Shown here piece after piece: positions 41,337 to 50,855 of a DNA stretch of 64,000 nt. This DNA is from Chloroflexota bacterium (lineage in GTDB: Bacteria > Chloroflexota > Anaerolineae > B4-G1): assembly GCA_012514315.1 (NCBI GenBank), contig JAAZAN010000241.1, positions 1-64,000 of the forward strand, given 5' to 3'. Within the stretch, counting starts at the first letter, position 1. Every line of letters starts with the position of its first letter. A model generated the notes under the pieces. That model was given only the letters and a program-made list of their open reading frames with translations, had not been told where the DNA came from and searched no databases. The translations under genes were made by a program, and so were the position numbers.

Positions 41337-42260
41337 ATGACTGACATTGACGGGTCACAACGCGCTGGTGAATCAGGTAAGTCGGAGGCGCAAGAAGGAA
41401 AGGATAGGTCGAATGCAGTGCGTCTGGCCATTATCGGGCTGCTGGGTACGTTGCTGACCGTATGTGGTGGTGTTGGCGGCGCTCTTATCAGTGGCGCGGT
41501 GACCGTGTACCAGCTCGAGCGCAAGATGCAGCAGGTGAGTGTCGACTCGGCCGAAAGTGAAGAGGCCCTGAGCATCGATACCGGCGGGATCTTCATTACG
41601 CGACAGGAAGCCGCGGCTCTCGATCCAGCAGCCTACTATGTGGACCTGGACAGGGGGCTTGCCTTGTACCGTCCGCTGAGGGGGTGGGGAGATCTTGAGC
41701 AGCTGACCCTCGCGGATCAGCTTGCCGAGACGGGCAATGTTGTGTCAGATGATGAGCTAGGCGGTCAAGTGGTCTACAGGATGCGCTATGGAGACCCGAT
41801 CGAGGTGGAACTTGATCGTCAGAGCACGATCAACGGACATCCGATGGGCGAGGATATGGTGCTAGCGCTCGATGCTCTGTACGGGAGTGCGCCCTGGACC
41901 GTGCCGTATCACACTCAGATCATCGTCAACGTGTTCGATCGCGATGTCGAGTCACAGCTCGGGATCCATAACCTGCCTCAGGCTATGCTGTGGACGATGC
42001 GTTACAGCAGCAGCCGCTTGCACCGATTGATCGCCCCGGCTGCGAGTGACTTCATCGTCGTTCAGGGAGCGTCTACGTTTGGCGATGTCCGGATTGATGG
42101 CCGAACCAGGACGATCGCTGTGGAGGATTGGTTTCTGTTTGCGGAGACGGACGAGTCATACTTCGTCGTCGAGATTGTATATACCCCGCAGAGTGGACAG
42201 TCCCTGCAGGTGTGGGATGACCTGCAAGCGTACATGGATTCGTTTCGTGTCATCCGCTGA
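41337..42260 (+). CDS. Membrane-anchored protein of unknown function, tandem paralog 1
   Basis: A 307-residue protein with a charged cytosolic N-terminus, one transmembrane helix at about 28-56 (AIIGLLGTLLTVCGGVGGAL) and a folded outer domain with YFVVEIVYTPQSGQSLQVWDD near the C-terminus. It closely resembles the next gene, so the pair arose by duplication. No known domain was recognised. The start is ambiguous: ATG 41337 is chosen; an ATG five codons upstream is possible. It precedes paralog 2 by 35 bases. Confidence 0.7.
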   Translation: MTDIDGSQRAGESGKSEAQEGKDRSNAVRLAIIGLLGTLLTVCGGVGGALISGAVTVYQLERKMQQVSVDSAESEEALSIDTGGIFITRQEAAALDPAAYYVDLDRGLALYRPLRGWGDLEQLTLADQLAETGNVVSDDELGGQVVYRMRYGDPIEVELDRQSTINGHPMGEDMVLALDALYGSAPWTVPYHTQIIVNVFDRDVESQLGIHNLPQAMLWTMRYSSSRLHRLIAPAASDFIVVQGASTFGDVRIDGRTRTIAVEDWFLFAETDESYFVVEIVYTPQSGQSLQVWDDLQAYMDSFRVIR

Positions 42261-42295
42261 GGATGGTGCGCGATGCGGCCTGCTGGAGGTTGTGG

Positions 42296-43141
42296 ATGGC
42301 GGAAGGCAAGAAGCCTCAAGTCGCAGTGCGAGCGGCGCTGATTGGTCTTCTGGGCACGATGCTGACCGTGTGTGGAGGGTTGGCCGGGGCAGTGATCAGC
42401 GGGGCCGTCACCATTTACAGGGCCGACCGGGAAAACCAACGAGTGGCTCTGGCTGCAGCGAGCAGCGGAGATACCCTCAGCATAGACACACGCGAGATTG
42501 CCCTATCCGCAGATGAAGCTTATGGACTTGACGCCGACTCATTTGGGGTCTTCCGTGATGACGGGTTTGTCATCGCACGACCTCGCCGTGGGTGGGAAGG
42601 GATCGAGAAGATGACCTATCGTGATCTCTTTATCGAACGCGGCGGCTACAGAGGATCTGCGTGGGACACCCAGCCAGTCTACCGCATTCGATACGGTCAG
42701 CCGGTGAGACTGGAGTACATCGCCGGCACTCGCGAGAACGGGCAGGAGATCGACCTGGATGCGCTCGAAGCCACCTTGGGGACTATGGTGTTCCATCGGT
42801 ACAATGAGATTACTGTTCTGGCTGTCGACAAGGCTGTGGCGCCCAACTACACGCTTGCCGGTGTTGCAATGGAGTGGGGACAGATCCAGATCAATGGCGT
42901 GAACCGGGTTGTTGCCAATGATGCGAGTGCGTATGTGCTGATGCAGGTGAGCTGGCAGATGGAGGATGCGCTGGTGGACGGCGCAGAGGGAAATGTGTCG
43001 ATCGAGCGCTGGGCGCTGTTTGCGGAAGGCGACAACCACTACTACGTGGTTGAGGTGGACTACATACCCAGAGCGGGAGAGTCGCTTGCCGTGTGGGATG
43101 ACCTTCAGTTCTACATGGACTCATTCCGAGTCATCAATTGA
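42296..43141 (+). CDS. Membrane-anchored protein of unknown function, tandem paralog 2
   Basis: A 281-residue protein with the same layout as its upstream neighbour: transmembrane helix at about 13-40 (ALIGLLGTMLTVCGGLAGAV), an outer domain with an RPRRGWEGIEKMTY segment, and the closing YYVVEVDYIPRAGESLAVWDD. The ATG at 42296 follows GGAGG at 8 bases; the longer version at 42263 lacks a site. The two proteins may form a hetero-complex on the outer face of the membrane. The C1 peptidase gene follows after 55 bases, which hints at a shared role in peptide handling. Confidence 0.72.
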   Translation: MAEGKKPQVAVRAALIGLLGTMLTVCGGLAGAVISGAVTIYRADRENQRVALAAASSGDTLSIDTREIALSADEAYGLDADSFGVFRDDGFVIARPRRGWEGIEKMTYRDLFIERGGYRGSAWDTQPVYRIRYGQPVRLEYIAGTRENGQEIDLDALEATLGTMVFHRYNEITVLAVDKAVAPNYTLAGVAMEWGQIQINGVNRVVANDASAYVLMQVSWQMEDALVDGAEGNVSIERWALFAEGDNHYYVVEVDYIPRAGESLAVWDDLQFYMDSFRVIN

Positions 43142-43196
43142 CCAATATGGGTGATGGCTTCTACGAGAGGGCTGGTTTGCACAAGGAGGCAACGTC

Positions 43197-44549
43197 GTGA
43201 AAGACCAGATCGAGGTAGATGATGTGCGCAGCTTCGCCGTGCGGTTCTCCGCAGAGCCGAAGAATCGACTGGCGCTCAATGCAGTAGTCAAGAACGGAGT
43301 GGCCTCCGTCGCGCTCAATCAGCATGCAGTGAGCAACCTGAGCCACACATACTCGCATCTCATTGAGACACCTGAGGCGACGAATCAGAATTCGAGTGGG
43401 CGGTGTTGGTTGTTCGCTGGCCTCAACACGCTGCGACTGCTGGCGATGAAGAGCCTCAATCTGGAGCAGTTCGAGCTCTCCCAGACCTATCTGATGTTCT
43501 GGGACAAGTTGGAGAAAGCCAACTACTTCCTCGAGGGTATCATCAGTACGATCAACGAGCCCCTTGATGGACGACTGGTCATGTGGTTGTTGGCCGATCC
43601 CATCAGTGATGCTGGGCAGTGGGACATGTTCGTGAATCTGGTGGAGAAGTACGGCGTTGTCCCCAAGTCAGTGATGCCTGAGACTGCCAGCAGCGGGCGT
43701 ACCCGGGATATGAACGAGGTCCTGGCAGCGAAGCTGAGGGAATGGGCGTGGGTGCTCCGTGAACAAGCAGCATCTGGCGCGCGGGTCGATGACATGCGCT
43801 CTGCCAAAGACGACATGCTGGCTGAATTCTACAGGATGTTGGCCATTCATCTGGGGCAACCGCCAGTGAGTTTCCTCTGGGAGTGGCGCGATAAGGATAA
43901 GGCTTTCCATCGATATGGCAGGATCACGCCCCTGCACTTCTTTCGAGAGTATATCGCGGCGACGCTGGATGACATGGTCTGCCTGATCAATGCGCCCACA
44001 GGGAACAAGGAGTACAATCGGCTGTACACCGTCCAGCACCTGGGCAATGTTGTCGGCGGCCGCGGAGTGCGCTACCTGAACGTGGACATTGAGGTGATGA
44101 AGCAGGCCGCCGTCCAGATGATAGTCGATGGTACGCCTGTCTGGTTTGGCTGTGATGTTGGAAAATGGCTGGAGCACGATCTGGGCGTCATGGATTTGGA
44201 TGTCTACGACTACGAGCTGGTCTATGGAACCAATCTTGGCCTTGACAAGGCACGACGACTGGACTATGGCCACAGTCGGATGACTCACGCTATGGTTCTG
44301 ACAGGAGTGGACCTGGATGATGGGGGCCGTCCGATGAAGTGGCGCGTCGAGAACAGCTGGGGAACCGATCTTGGCGACAAGGGTTACATGATCATGACCG
44401 ATCGTTGGTTCAGTGAGTATCTGTATGAGCTGACAGTGAGTAGACGGTATCTGTCCCCGGAGCTTCTCGAGGTACTCGAGACGGATCCTGTTGCACTACC
44501 CCCGTGGGATCCTATGGGCTCGCTGGCCAGGGGCGACGCCCTGCTGTAG
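43197..44549 (+). CDS. C1 family aminopeptidase, PepC/bleomycin hydrolase type
   Basis: A 450-residue cytosolic cysteine peptidase. The catalytic Cys lies in NQNSSGRCWLFAGLNTLR near residue 70, the His in GHSRMTHAMVLTG near 365 and the Asn in WRVENSWGTDLGDKGY near 385. Members form hexamers with the C-terminus inside the active site and act as aminopeptidases; they also inactivate bleomycin. GTG start follows AAGGAGG. It is the third gene after two paralogous membrane proteins on the same strand. Length matches the family. Confidence 0.92.
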   Translation: MKDQIEVDDVRSFAVRFSAEPKNRLALNAVVKNGVASVALNQHAVSNLSHTYSHLIETPEATNQNSSGRCWLFAGLNTLRLLAMKSLNLEQFELSQTYLMFWDKLEKANYFLEGIISTINEPLDGRLVMWLLADPISDAGQWDMFVNLVEKYGVVPKSVMPETASSGRTRDMNEVLAAKLREWAWVLREQAASGARVDDMRSAKDDMLAEFYRMLAIHLGQPPVSFLWEWRDKDKAFHRYGRITPLHFFREYIAATLDDMVCLINAPTGNKEYNRLYTVQHLGNVVGGRGVRYLNVDIEVMKQAAVQMIVDGTPVWFGCDVGKWLEHDLGVMDLDVYDYELVYGTNLGLDKARRLDYGHSRMTHAMVLTGVDLDDGGRPMKWRVENSWGTDLGDKGYMIMTDRWFSEYLYELTVSRRYLSPELLEVLETDPVALPPWDPMGSLARGDALL

Positions 44550-44714
44550 AATCCGAACCAGTCCGTCAGTTGTCCGCCGGGGGAACCGACGATGGTCCGC
44601 GGTCCTCCGGCGTGCTATGAGATGGCGTTGCACGTGGCCCGGAGCGTTCGAGCTTCGGCGCCTGCTAACCTGGTTTGGACGGAGGAATATCATCTTTGAG
44701 GAGACGGAATCTGG

Positions 44715-45917
44715 ATGGCTGAGTTGGGGGCCGATGTGGCAGCTACGACTGCCAGTACCGGCGTGACAGAGAACCGAGCAGCAAGAGCGCTCTTCGTCGG
44801 TGCATGCTTTCTGTACTGGATGGCGCTCTATCTCTACGTTCCTACGCTGTCCACATACGCGGAAAGCAAGAGTCCGGACAATCTTGAGCTAGTGGGCATT
44901 GTGATTGCGCAGTACGGCCTCTGGCAGACGTTGATTCGCATCCCGCTGGGCATTGTTGCTGACTGGGTTGGTCGACGGAAGCCGTTCATTCTGGCTGGTA
45001 TCGCGATGGCGGGTCTGGGCGCCTTCGTGATGGGTAGTTCTGGGCACATCAACGGACTGATCGCGGGCCGAGCGATCACGGGGCTGGCGGCTGGAGTCTG
45101 GGTATTGCTCGTAGTTGGATTCAGCAGTCTATTCCCGCCCGATCTTGCGGTACAGGCAAGCGCCACACTCAATCTGGCGTCATCTGCGGGGAGGGTACTG
45201 GCCACTGGCGCCAATGGCTGGCTCAATGCCGCAGGCGGTTACTCGCTCGCCTTCACGATTGCCACGGTTAGCGCCGGGCTCGCCTTGTTGACGATACTGC
45301 CCTTCAAAGAGCAAGCCCGTGAGGGGAGGCGTCCCTCGCTTCACGGTTTTGTGCGCCTCTCGATGCGACGCGACGTCATCACGCCGACACTTCTCTCAAC
45401 GGTCGCACAGTATGCATCGTGGGCGACGACGCTGGGATTCACCCCGATCCTGGCTAAAAGACTTGGGGCGACCGATGTCGCTCTCAGCCTGCTGGTGAGC
45501 GGCAACATGGTTGTCGGCATCCTGGGCAATCTGGTCACTGCAGCCGCGATCAGAAGGATCGGTGCGCGACGCATGGTTGTCGTGTGCTTCGTGATGATGT
45601 GTCTGGGAATCGCAGGTGTTGCAGTCGCGCCGACGCTGGGCCTGTTGTTTGTGGCGCAGGGTGTACAGGGTCTGTTCCAGGGCGCCGTGTACCCGGTGCT
45701 GCTGGGCATGTCGATCGAGCATGTTGATGAGCGTGAGCGCAGTACGGCGATGGGCGTTCACCAGGCGATCTACGGGATTGGGATGACAGCCGGCCCGGCG
45801 CTGGGTGGCGTCATTGCCGAGGCGGTTGGCATCGCCCCTATGTTTCTGATCACGGCGGCTGCCTGCCTGATTGCTGGGGTCCTGGGAGCCCGTCAGCTTG
45901 CCGTGAGCGACAGGTGA
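44715..45917 (+). CDS. MFS transporter
   Basis: A 400-residue, 12-helix major facilitator superfamily protein. Motif A is visible in GIVADWVGRRKPFILAG near residue 78. The two halves are separated by a charged loop near 200. The substrate is unknown; the length and short loops fit a drug/metabolite efflux type. ATG follows GAGGAG. The 165-base gap upstream shows no terminator that I would trust. It precedes a histidine-phosphatase gene by 62 bases. Confidence 0.85.
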   Translation: MAELGADVAATTASTGVTENRAARALFVGACFLYWMALYLYVPTLSTYAESKSPDNLELVGIVIAQYGLWQTLIRIPLGIVADWVGRRKPFILAGIAMAGLGAFVMGSSGHINGLIAGRAITGLAAGVWVLLVVGFSSLFPPDLAVQASATLNLASSAGRVLATGANGWLNAAGGYSLAFTIATVSAGLALLTILPFKEQAREGRRPSLHGFVRLSMRRDVITPTLLSTVAQYASWATTLGFTPILAKRLGATDVALSLLVSGNMVVGILGNLVTAAAIRRIGARRMVVVCFVMMCLGIAGVAVAPTLGLLFVAQGVQGLFQGAVYPVLLGMSIEHVDERERSTAMGVHQAIYGIGMTAGPALGGVIAEAVGIAPMFLITAAACLIAGVLGARQLAVSDR

Positions 45918-45978
45918 ACCGTACTGCGCGACACTCTTTGCACGGCATACTGCGGTGGTGAGATCAGGGAATGTGCTG

Positions 45979-46590
45979 ATGGAAGTGTACTTCGTTAGGC
46001 ACGGTGCTACGCAATGGAACCGAGAGCATCGTCACCAGGGGCGACTGTCTGGAATCGGCCTGGACGCGCAGGGCCGAGAGCAGGTGACTGACCAGGCCCG
46101 CGCGCTTCCGCGCAGGCCGTACGTGGCCGTGGTTAGTAGCCCGCTGCAGCGCGCCGTGGAGACAGCCGAGATTCTGCGGATGGCCAGCGGACTGGACGCG
46201 CCATTGGTGCGGGACAGTCACTTCGATGAGTGGGCCATCCCGCCCTGGGACCGTCTGACCTTTGGCGAGATTGCGATCCGTTTTCCGGATGCCTATGAGA
46301 CATACATCAGGAATCCCGATGTCTTCTCAATGCCCTCCGCTGAGAGACTAGCTGACGTGAGGGATCGGGCGCTGGAGGGTCTCCATCTCCTGGAGGTGAC
46401 TCACGGTGCTTCAGCGTGTGTACTCATCGTCACACATGCGGCGGTTATCGCCGCAGCGGTGATCGGTGTGCTGGGCGCGCCGCTGGCGCTATACCGCAAG
46501 CTCCCCGTGTCGAATGCGTCACTGACCGTGATCAGGACGGGCTGTGAACCGACGCTGGAGCTCTTCAACTGGTACCCCAATCGGCTCTGA
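45979..46590 (+). CDS. Histidine phosphatase family protein
   Basis: A 203-residue phosphoglycerate-mutase-like phosphatase. The catalytic RHG is in VYFVRHGATQWNREHRHQGRL at residues 4-23, Arg and Glu follow in SSPLQRAVETAEIL and FDEWAIPPWD, and the second His is in VTHAAVIAAAV near 156. Close relatives dephosphorylate varied sugar or nucleotide phosphates. ATG 45979 has AGGGA 9 bases before it; upstream GTG codons are weaker choices. Convergent with the following oxidoreductase gene. Confidence 0.83.
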   Translation: MEVYFVRHGATQWNREHRHQGRLSGIGLDAQGREQVTDQARALPRRPYVAVVSSPLQRAVETAEILRMASGLDAPLVRDSHFDEWAIPPWDRLTFGEIAIRFPDAYETYIRNPDVFSMPSAERLADVRDRALEGLHLLEVTHGASACVLIVTHAAVIAAAVIGVLGAPLALYRKLPVSNASLTVIRTGCEPTLELFNWYPNRL

Positions 46591-46630
46591 CTACAGCGAC
46601 TCGCCCGCTGAGAACGTGCCACGAAGGGGC

Positions 46631-48073
46631 TCAACGTCCCGTGAGTGCTCGCTTGGCCTCGACCAGGCGCGCCTTTTCGGGCCGCTCACGGTAGAAACCG
46701 TCGAGCGGGTAGCAGCCCGAGACCAAGCCATGGCGCGGAGCAGTTGTGCAGTCGCTGAAGGTCCGACAGATGCGTCGGCTATCAAGCGGTTTGCCGGATA
46801 GCACGTCAGTTGGCATCTCTGGATAGGACAGGACCATCCGTCCGAGGCCAACGAAGTCAGTCGCTCCAGCGCGAATGGCCCTCTGTGCCACGTGAGGCAA
46901 CCACTCCTGCAGATAGGTGTAGGCAGATCCGACGACGAGGAGTCGGGGAAAGGCTGCCTTAAGTTCTGTGCAGACCTGGATGTGTCGGGCCACGCCCGCG
47001 AGCGGATCCTCTGGGGGTTTGTAGCCGTCCGAAGGCGGGAAGAGCGCCGGCCTTTGGATGTGTGGGTTGTAGTATGGACTTCCGCCTGTGATGTTGACCA
47101 GTTCGATCTGGAGATCCTCGAGCAGTCTCAGAAACTGTATGGGCTCGTGAAGATCAAGCTGGAGGGGGTTCGATGCATCAGCGCCGAAGGCGAAGTGATA
47201 GGGAAGCGGCGTCTGGATTGGTACGCCTATCCCTTCAGGGCCGGGCGAAAATGGTACTGTGTCGAAGGCACTCAGCCGAACGCCGATCCTCAGATCTGGT
47301 GAGTGACGACGGATCCCCAAGACGATCTCGCGCAGGAACCGGGTGCGGTTCTCGAAGCTGCCGCCGAAAGAACCCGGGCGTTCGACAGCGGTGAGGAACT
47401 CGTGGCCCAAGTAGCCGTGGCAGTGCTTGATGTCGACGAACTCAAAGCCCGCTCTGTAAGCCAGCTCTGCCGCCCGGACGAAGCTAGCGATGATCTCGGA
47501 GATCTCTCCGTCCGTCAACGTAGGATAGTCCGGTGGAATCCCGAACTTTGGGTCCAGGATGGGGTGATGATAGAGGATGCGGGGTTCAAGTTCGGGTCCA
47601 TTCGGACGCGCGAAACGGCCCGAATGAGTGAGTTGGAGTCCTACCAACAGGTCATCGCACTGTCCGAAGCGCTGGGTGTGTTCTTCGACAAGAGCCTGGC
47701 GGAGTCGGGTCAGTTCCTCCAAATTGGGCTCGCTGATAAGCAGTTGTCGGGCGTTGGCGCGTCCTTCATGTAGGACAGAGACTGCCTCCCCGCCCCATAT
47801 TAACTTGGCGCCGCTCTGCCCAAAGTGCTGCCAGCGCCGGAGGGTGAGAGCAGAGGGTTTGCCGTCTCTGGTACCGTCCCATCCCTCCATAGGTTGTATA
47901 CAGAACCGGTTCCCGATCACGCGTCCATCAGCAAGCCGGTAGGGCCGTGCTAGTGGGGAGTCGTCCCCGATCTCCATCGTTTCGTCGAAGGAAAGCAGAA
48001 TGCTCTCTTGGACAAGGTGGGCGCGGAACTGATCCGCGGTTCTGAGCGAGGCAATTCGTCGATAGTCGGCCAA
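46631..48073 (-). CDS. Old yellow enzyme-like NADH:flavin oxidoreductase
   Basis: A 480-residue FMN-dependent oxidoreductase with a TIM barrel at about 45-430. [13 protein letters not shown] carries the active-site substrate loop, [13 protein letters not shown] supplies the catalytic pair, and [30 protein letters not shown] is the FMN phosphate site. The C-terminal [19 protein letters not shown] has three cysteines but does not follow the classical [4Fe-4S] spacing of 2,4-dienoyl-CoA reductase, and the following NAD(P) domain is missing. TTG 48073 after GGGAGG is the likely start; a GTG at 48112 is an alternative. It probably reduces an activated alkene. Confidence 0.82.
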   Translation of the reverse strand: MADYRRIASLRTADQFRAHLVQESILLSFDETMEIGDDSPLARPYRLADGRVIGNRFCIQPMEGWDGTRDGKPSALTLRRWQHFGQSGAKLIWGGEAVSVLHEGRANARQLLISEPNLEELTRLRQALVEEHTQRFGQCDDLLVGLQLTHSGRFARPNGPELEPRILYHHPILDPKFGIPPDYPTLTDGEISEIIASFVRAAELAYRAGFEFVDIKHCHGYLGHEFLTAVERPGSFGGSFENRTRFLREIVLGIRRHSPDLRIGVRLSAFDTVPFSPGPEGIGVPIQTPLPYHFAFGADASNPLQLDLHEPIQFLRLLEDLQIELVNITGGSPYYNPHIQRPALFPPSDGYKPPEDPLAGVARHIQVCTELKAAFPRLLVVGSAYTYLQEWLPHVAQRAIRAGATDFVGLGRMVLSYPEMPTDVLSGKPLDSRRICRTFSDCTTAPRHGLVSGCYPLDGFYRERPEKARLVEAKRALTGR

Positions 48074-48236
48074 GGCGATCCTCCCAATCCAGTGTCCGTG
48101 TGATTCTAACACCGACTACACGTGCTCGCAATCCGGAGAGTGTTGGTGGTTGCAGGCGTTTGCGTGTGTGGGATATCCGACTATGATGAGGCACACACCT
48201 ATTCGCGGCAGAATCTCGACCTGGAGGCGGGTGGTA

Positions 48237-48779
48237 ATGGAACAATGGAAGACGCTGGCAAGCCGTACAATTCTCGATCGAGGTAAGTATCTGCGGGTCG
48301 AGGAGCGGACCCTGGAGCTCCCAGGTGGCCGCTTGATTGACGCTTGGCCATGGGTTGTCACCCCGGACTACGCGAATGTCGTGGCGGTCACTCCCCAGGG
48401 GCTCTTCGTGTGCTTCCGCCAGGTGAAGTACGGCGTCGAGGGTACGTCCCTGGCGCCGGTAGGGGGATACCTGGAGCCTGACGAGGAGCCGTTGGCAGCT
48501 GCCAGACGTGAATTGCTGGAGGAGACAGGGTATAGGGCGCCAACGTGGCATCGCCTGGGGAGCTACCAGGTGGATGGCAATCGCGGAATGGGGATGGCGC
48601 ATATGTTCCTGGCCCTCGATGCAGTACACGTAACGTCGATTCAGCCGGATGACCTGGAGGAGCAGGAGCTGGTTCTACTGACGCTTGGCGAGGTCAGCGA
48701 TGCCCTGGTCTCCAATGAGTTCAAGGTGCTCCCGTGGGCGACAGCGATGGCGCTTGCCCTGTTGATGCTCGACCGATGA
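48237..48779 (+). CDS. NUDIX hydrolase
   Basis: A 180-residue hydrolase of nucleoside diphosphate-linked compounds. The complete NUDIX box GYLEPDEEPLAAARREL followed by LEETGY is at about residues 80-102. The N-terminal beta-grasp segment (RTILDRGKYLRVEERTLEL) is typical of ADP-ribose pyrophosphatase-type members. ATG 48237 follows GGAGGCGGG; the upstream in-frame extension lacks conservation. Divergent from the flavin oxidoreductase; no promoter box close to consensus was seen in the gap. Confidence 0.88.
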   Translation: MEQWKTLASRTILDRGKYLRVEERTLELPGGRLIDAWPWVVTPDYANVVAVTPQGLFVCFRQVKYGVEGTSLAPVGGYLEPDEEPLAAARRELLEETGYRAPTWHRLGSYQVDGNRGMGMAHMFLALDAVHVTSIQPDDLEEQELVLLTLGEVSDALVSNEFKVLPWATAMALALLMLDR

Positions 48780-48820
48780 GGAGGATCACCGTGTTGGTCG
48801 GTTTGGCTTCGTGTGGAATA

Positions 48821-48829
48821 TGCTATAAT
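48821..48829 (+). promoter_or_regulatory. Extended -10 promoter of the ABC/amino sugar gene cluster
   Basis: TGC followed by a perfect TATAAT (48824-48829). The -35 region is poor. Leader of about 40 bases with GGGAGG before the ATG. Confidence 0.6.
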
Positions 48830-48876
48830 CCTGGCTGGTCGATCAGAGATAGAGGCGGTGTTCCGGGAGGCCACAT

Positions 48877-50043
48877 ATGATCACAGCATGGCACCTGGCA
48901 TTCAAGGAGATCTGGCGGAACCGGGGCAGATTCCTCCTATTTGCGCTTGTGATCGCGCTGATCGCACTGCTGGTCCTCTTCATTGCCGCTCTGGGCGAAG
49001 GGCTGGGATCTGGCAACAGGGAGTACCTCGAGAAGGTCGATGCGGATCTGATCGTATACCAGGCTGTGGCCCGACTGTCGATCGGCGCAAGTCGCGTTGA
49101 TCTCGATACGCGGCGAGCCATCCGCGCTCTGGAGGGTGTCAACGCCGTGGCTCCCGTGGGATTCGGGAGTGCCGCGGTTCCTGAACCGGGTGGCAGTGAG
49201 TTCCTGGACGTCGCTTTGATTGGTGTGGAACCTGGGATGCCTGGCGAGCCGCCTGTCGTGGCGGGGGAGGGCTTCATACGGGACAACGTGAACGAGGCGA
49301 TCATCGACCGCACGGTGGCCCTTGTGACGGGCCTTGGGGCAGGCGACGATCTCGTTGTGCGGACGGTCAAGGGCAACGAGGACGAGTTCTATACGGTGAG
49401 AATCGTCGGTGTGAGCAGCAGCCAGAAGTATGGCCTGCGTCCGTCGGTGTTTCTGCCCAAGAGAACCTGGGACAAGATCAGGCCCGATCCTATGGTGATG
49501 GGAGCGAATGGGTTGGTTCAGCCGATGTATAACGTGCTCTTTGTGAGCCTTGCGGATCCCTCGCAAGCTGAGGTAGTGACGGATCGGATCAAATCCCGGC
49601 TCGACCGGGTTGAGGTTGTGGACCCCCGGACGGCCTACGAGAATACCCCCGGCTACCGTGAGCAGCAGTCGACTCTGGCTACCCAGAATGCCTTCGCCCT
49701 TCTGATCGGAGTGCTTGTCATCGGTGGATTCTTCCAGATCCAGACATTGCAGAAGGTACCCCAGATCGGCATGCTGAAGGCGATCGGAACGCCTAACGGA
49801 ATCATTGGGGCGGCCGCCCTGCTGCAGATCGTGATCACAAACCTGGTCGGGATCGCGCTGGGTGCGCTGGTGGCCTATGTCGTCTCCCTGGTCTTTCCCC
49901 CTAACATCCCAATCGTCTTTGAGCCACAGTCCAGCGCGATTGCTCTGGCATCGATTCTGCTGATGGGGCCGCTCGGTGGGCTGGTCTCGGTTCGCTACTC
50001 ATTGAGGATCGAGCCGCTGACTGCGCTTGGGCTGGGCAAGTGA
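48877..50043 (+). CDS. FtsX-like ABC transporter permease
   Basis: A 388-residue MacB/DevC-type permease with four transmembrane helices: one near residues 15-45 and three in the C-terminal third from about 265 to 380. The large outer domain lies between them. ATG 48877 follows GGGAGG. Such permeases move lipoproteins, peptides or lipids outward using the cognate ATPase, which is encoded next (GTG start 11 bases after this stop). No outer-membrane partner gene is adjacent, as expected in a monoderm. The cluster continues into sugar and peptide catabolic genes. Confidence 0.87.
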   Translation: MITAWHLAFKEIWRNRGRFLLFALVIALIALLVLFIAALGEGLGSGNREYLEKVDADLIVYQAVARLSIGASRVDLDTRRAIRALEGVNAVAPVGFGSAAVPEPGGSEFLDVALIGVEPGMPGEPPVVAGEGFIRDNVNEAIIDRTVALVTGLGAGDDLVVRTVKGNEDEFYTVRIVGVSSSQKYGLRPSVFLPKRTWDKIRPDPMVMGANGLVQPMYNVLFVSLADPSQAEVVTDRIKSRLDRVEVVDPRTAYENTPGYREQQSTLATQNAFALLIGVLVIGGFFQIQTLQKVPQIGMLKAIGTPNGIIGAAALLQIVITNLVGIALGALVAYVVSLVFPPNIPIVFEPQSSAIALASILLMGPLGGLVSVRYSLRIEPLTALGLGK

Positions 50044-50054
50044 GGAGGGGCGCC

Positions 50055-50855
50055 GTGACGGTTGCAGTCGAAGTGCACTCGATCACCAAGACCTACTCGG
50101 TCGGAAGCAACACAGTCCGCGCTGTGGATGATGTGTCGTTCAGTGTCATGTCGGGTGAGTTCGTGGCGCTGGTGGGTCCCAGCGGTTCAGGAAAGACGAC
50201 GATGCTGGCGATCCTGGCCGGGCTGCTGCAGCCATCCAGCGGCGAAGTAATTATCGGTGGGGTGTCGCTTACCTCGCTGCGTGAGTCGGAGCGGACGCGT
50301 TTTCGGCGGAGTAAGATAGGTTTCGCATTTCAGGCCAACAATCTTGTCTCCTACCTCACCGCGCTGGAGAATGTCGAGCTGATGCTGAGGTTGAACGGTG
50401 ATTACGACACAGCCGGCCGAAGACGAGCGAGGGATCTATTGGTTCGGCTCGGGCTTGATGACAGAATGAACTCGCTCCCTCGGCAGCTCTCCGGAGGCCA
50501 ACAACAGCGCGTCGCAATCGCTCGATCGCTGATCAATCATCCGACACTCGTGCTGGCCGATGAGCCAACGGCCAGCCTCGATACGGAGCGTGCGCATCAG
50601 GTGGTGCATACGCTGGCCGATCTGGTGCACGATCAGGACCGAGCCGGCATCATCGTTACCCACGATCTGAGGATGGTGGAGTACGCTGATCGGATAGTGC
50701 AGATGGTGGACGGTCGCATCGCCCGGATCGTCAGCCCGAGCGATGATCTGACATGCCTGGCTGATCCTGAGGCTGACTCCTGTACTGAGATCCCCCCGGA
50801 GGTGCTGGGTATCGAAGGAACGGATCCCTGGGAGGCGGGTCGGAATGATCATTGA
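50055..50855 (+). CDS. ABC transporter ATP-binding protein, LolD/MacB-type
   Basis: A 266-residue ABC ATPase. Walker A GPSGSGKTT near residue 42, Q-loop with FAFQANNLVSYLTALENVELML, signature QLSGGQQQRVAIARSL near 148, Walker B VLADEPTASLD and H-loop THD near 205 are all intact. GTG start lies 7 bases after GGAGGGG. The C-terminal 40 residues extend past the usual end. It overlaps the ATG of the amidohydrolase gene by 11 bases, which ties the transporter to the enzymes downstream. Confidence 0.9.
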   Translation: MTVAVEVHSITKTYSVGSNTVRAVDDVSFSVMSGEFVALVGPSGSGKTTMLAILAGLLQPSSGEVIIGGVSLTSLRESERTRFRRSKIGFAFQANNLVSYLTALENVELMLRLNGDYDTAGRRRARDLLVRLGLDDRMNSLPRQLSGGQQQRVAIARSLINHPTLVLADEPTASLDTERAHQVVHTLADLVHDQDRAGIIVTHDLRMVEYADRIVQMVDGRIARIVSPSDDLTCLADPEADSCTEIPPEVLGIEGTDPWEAGRNDH

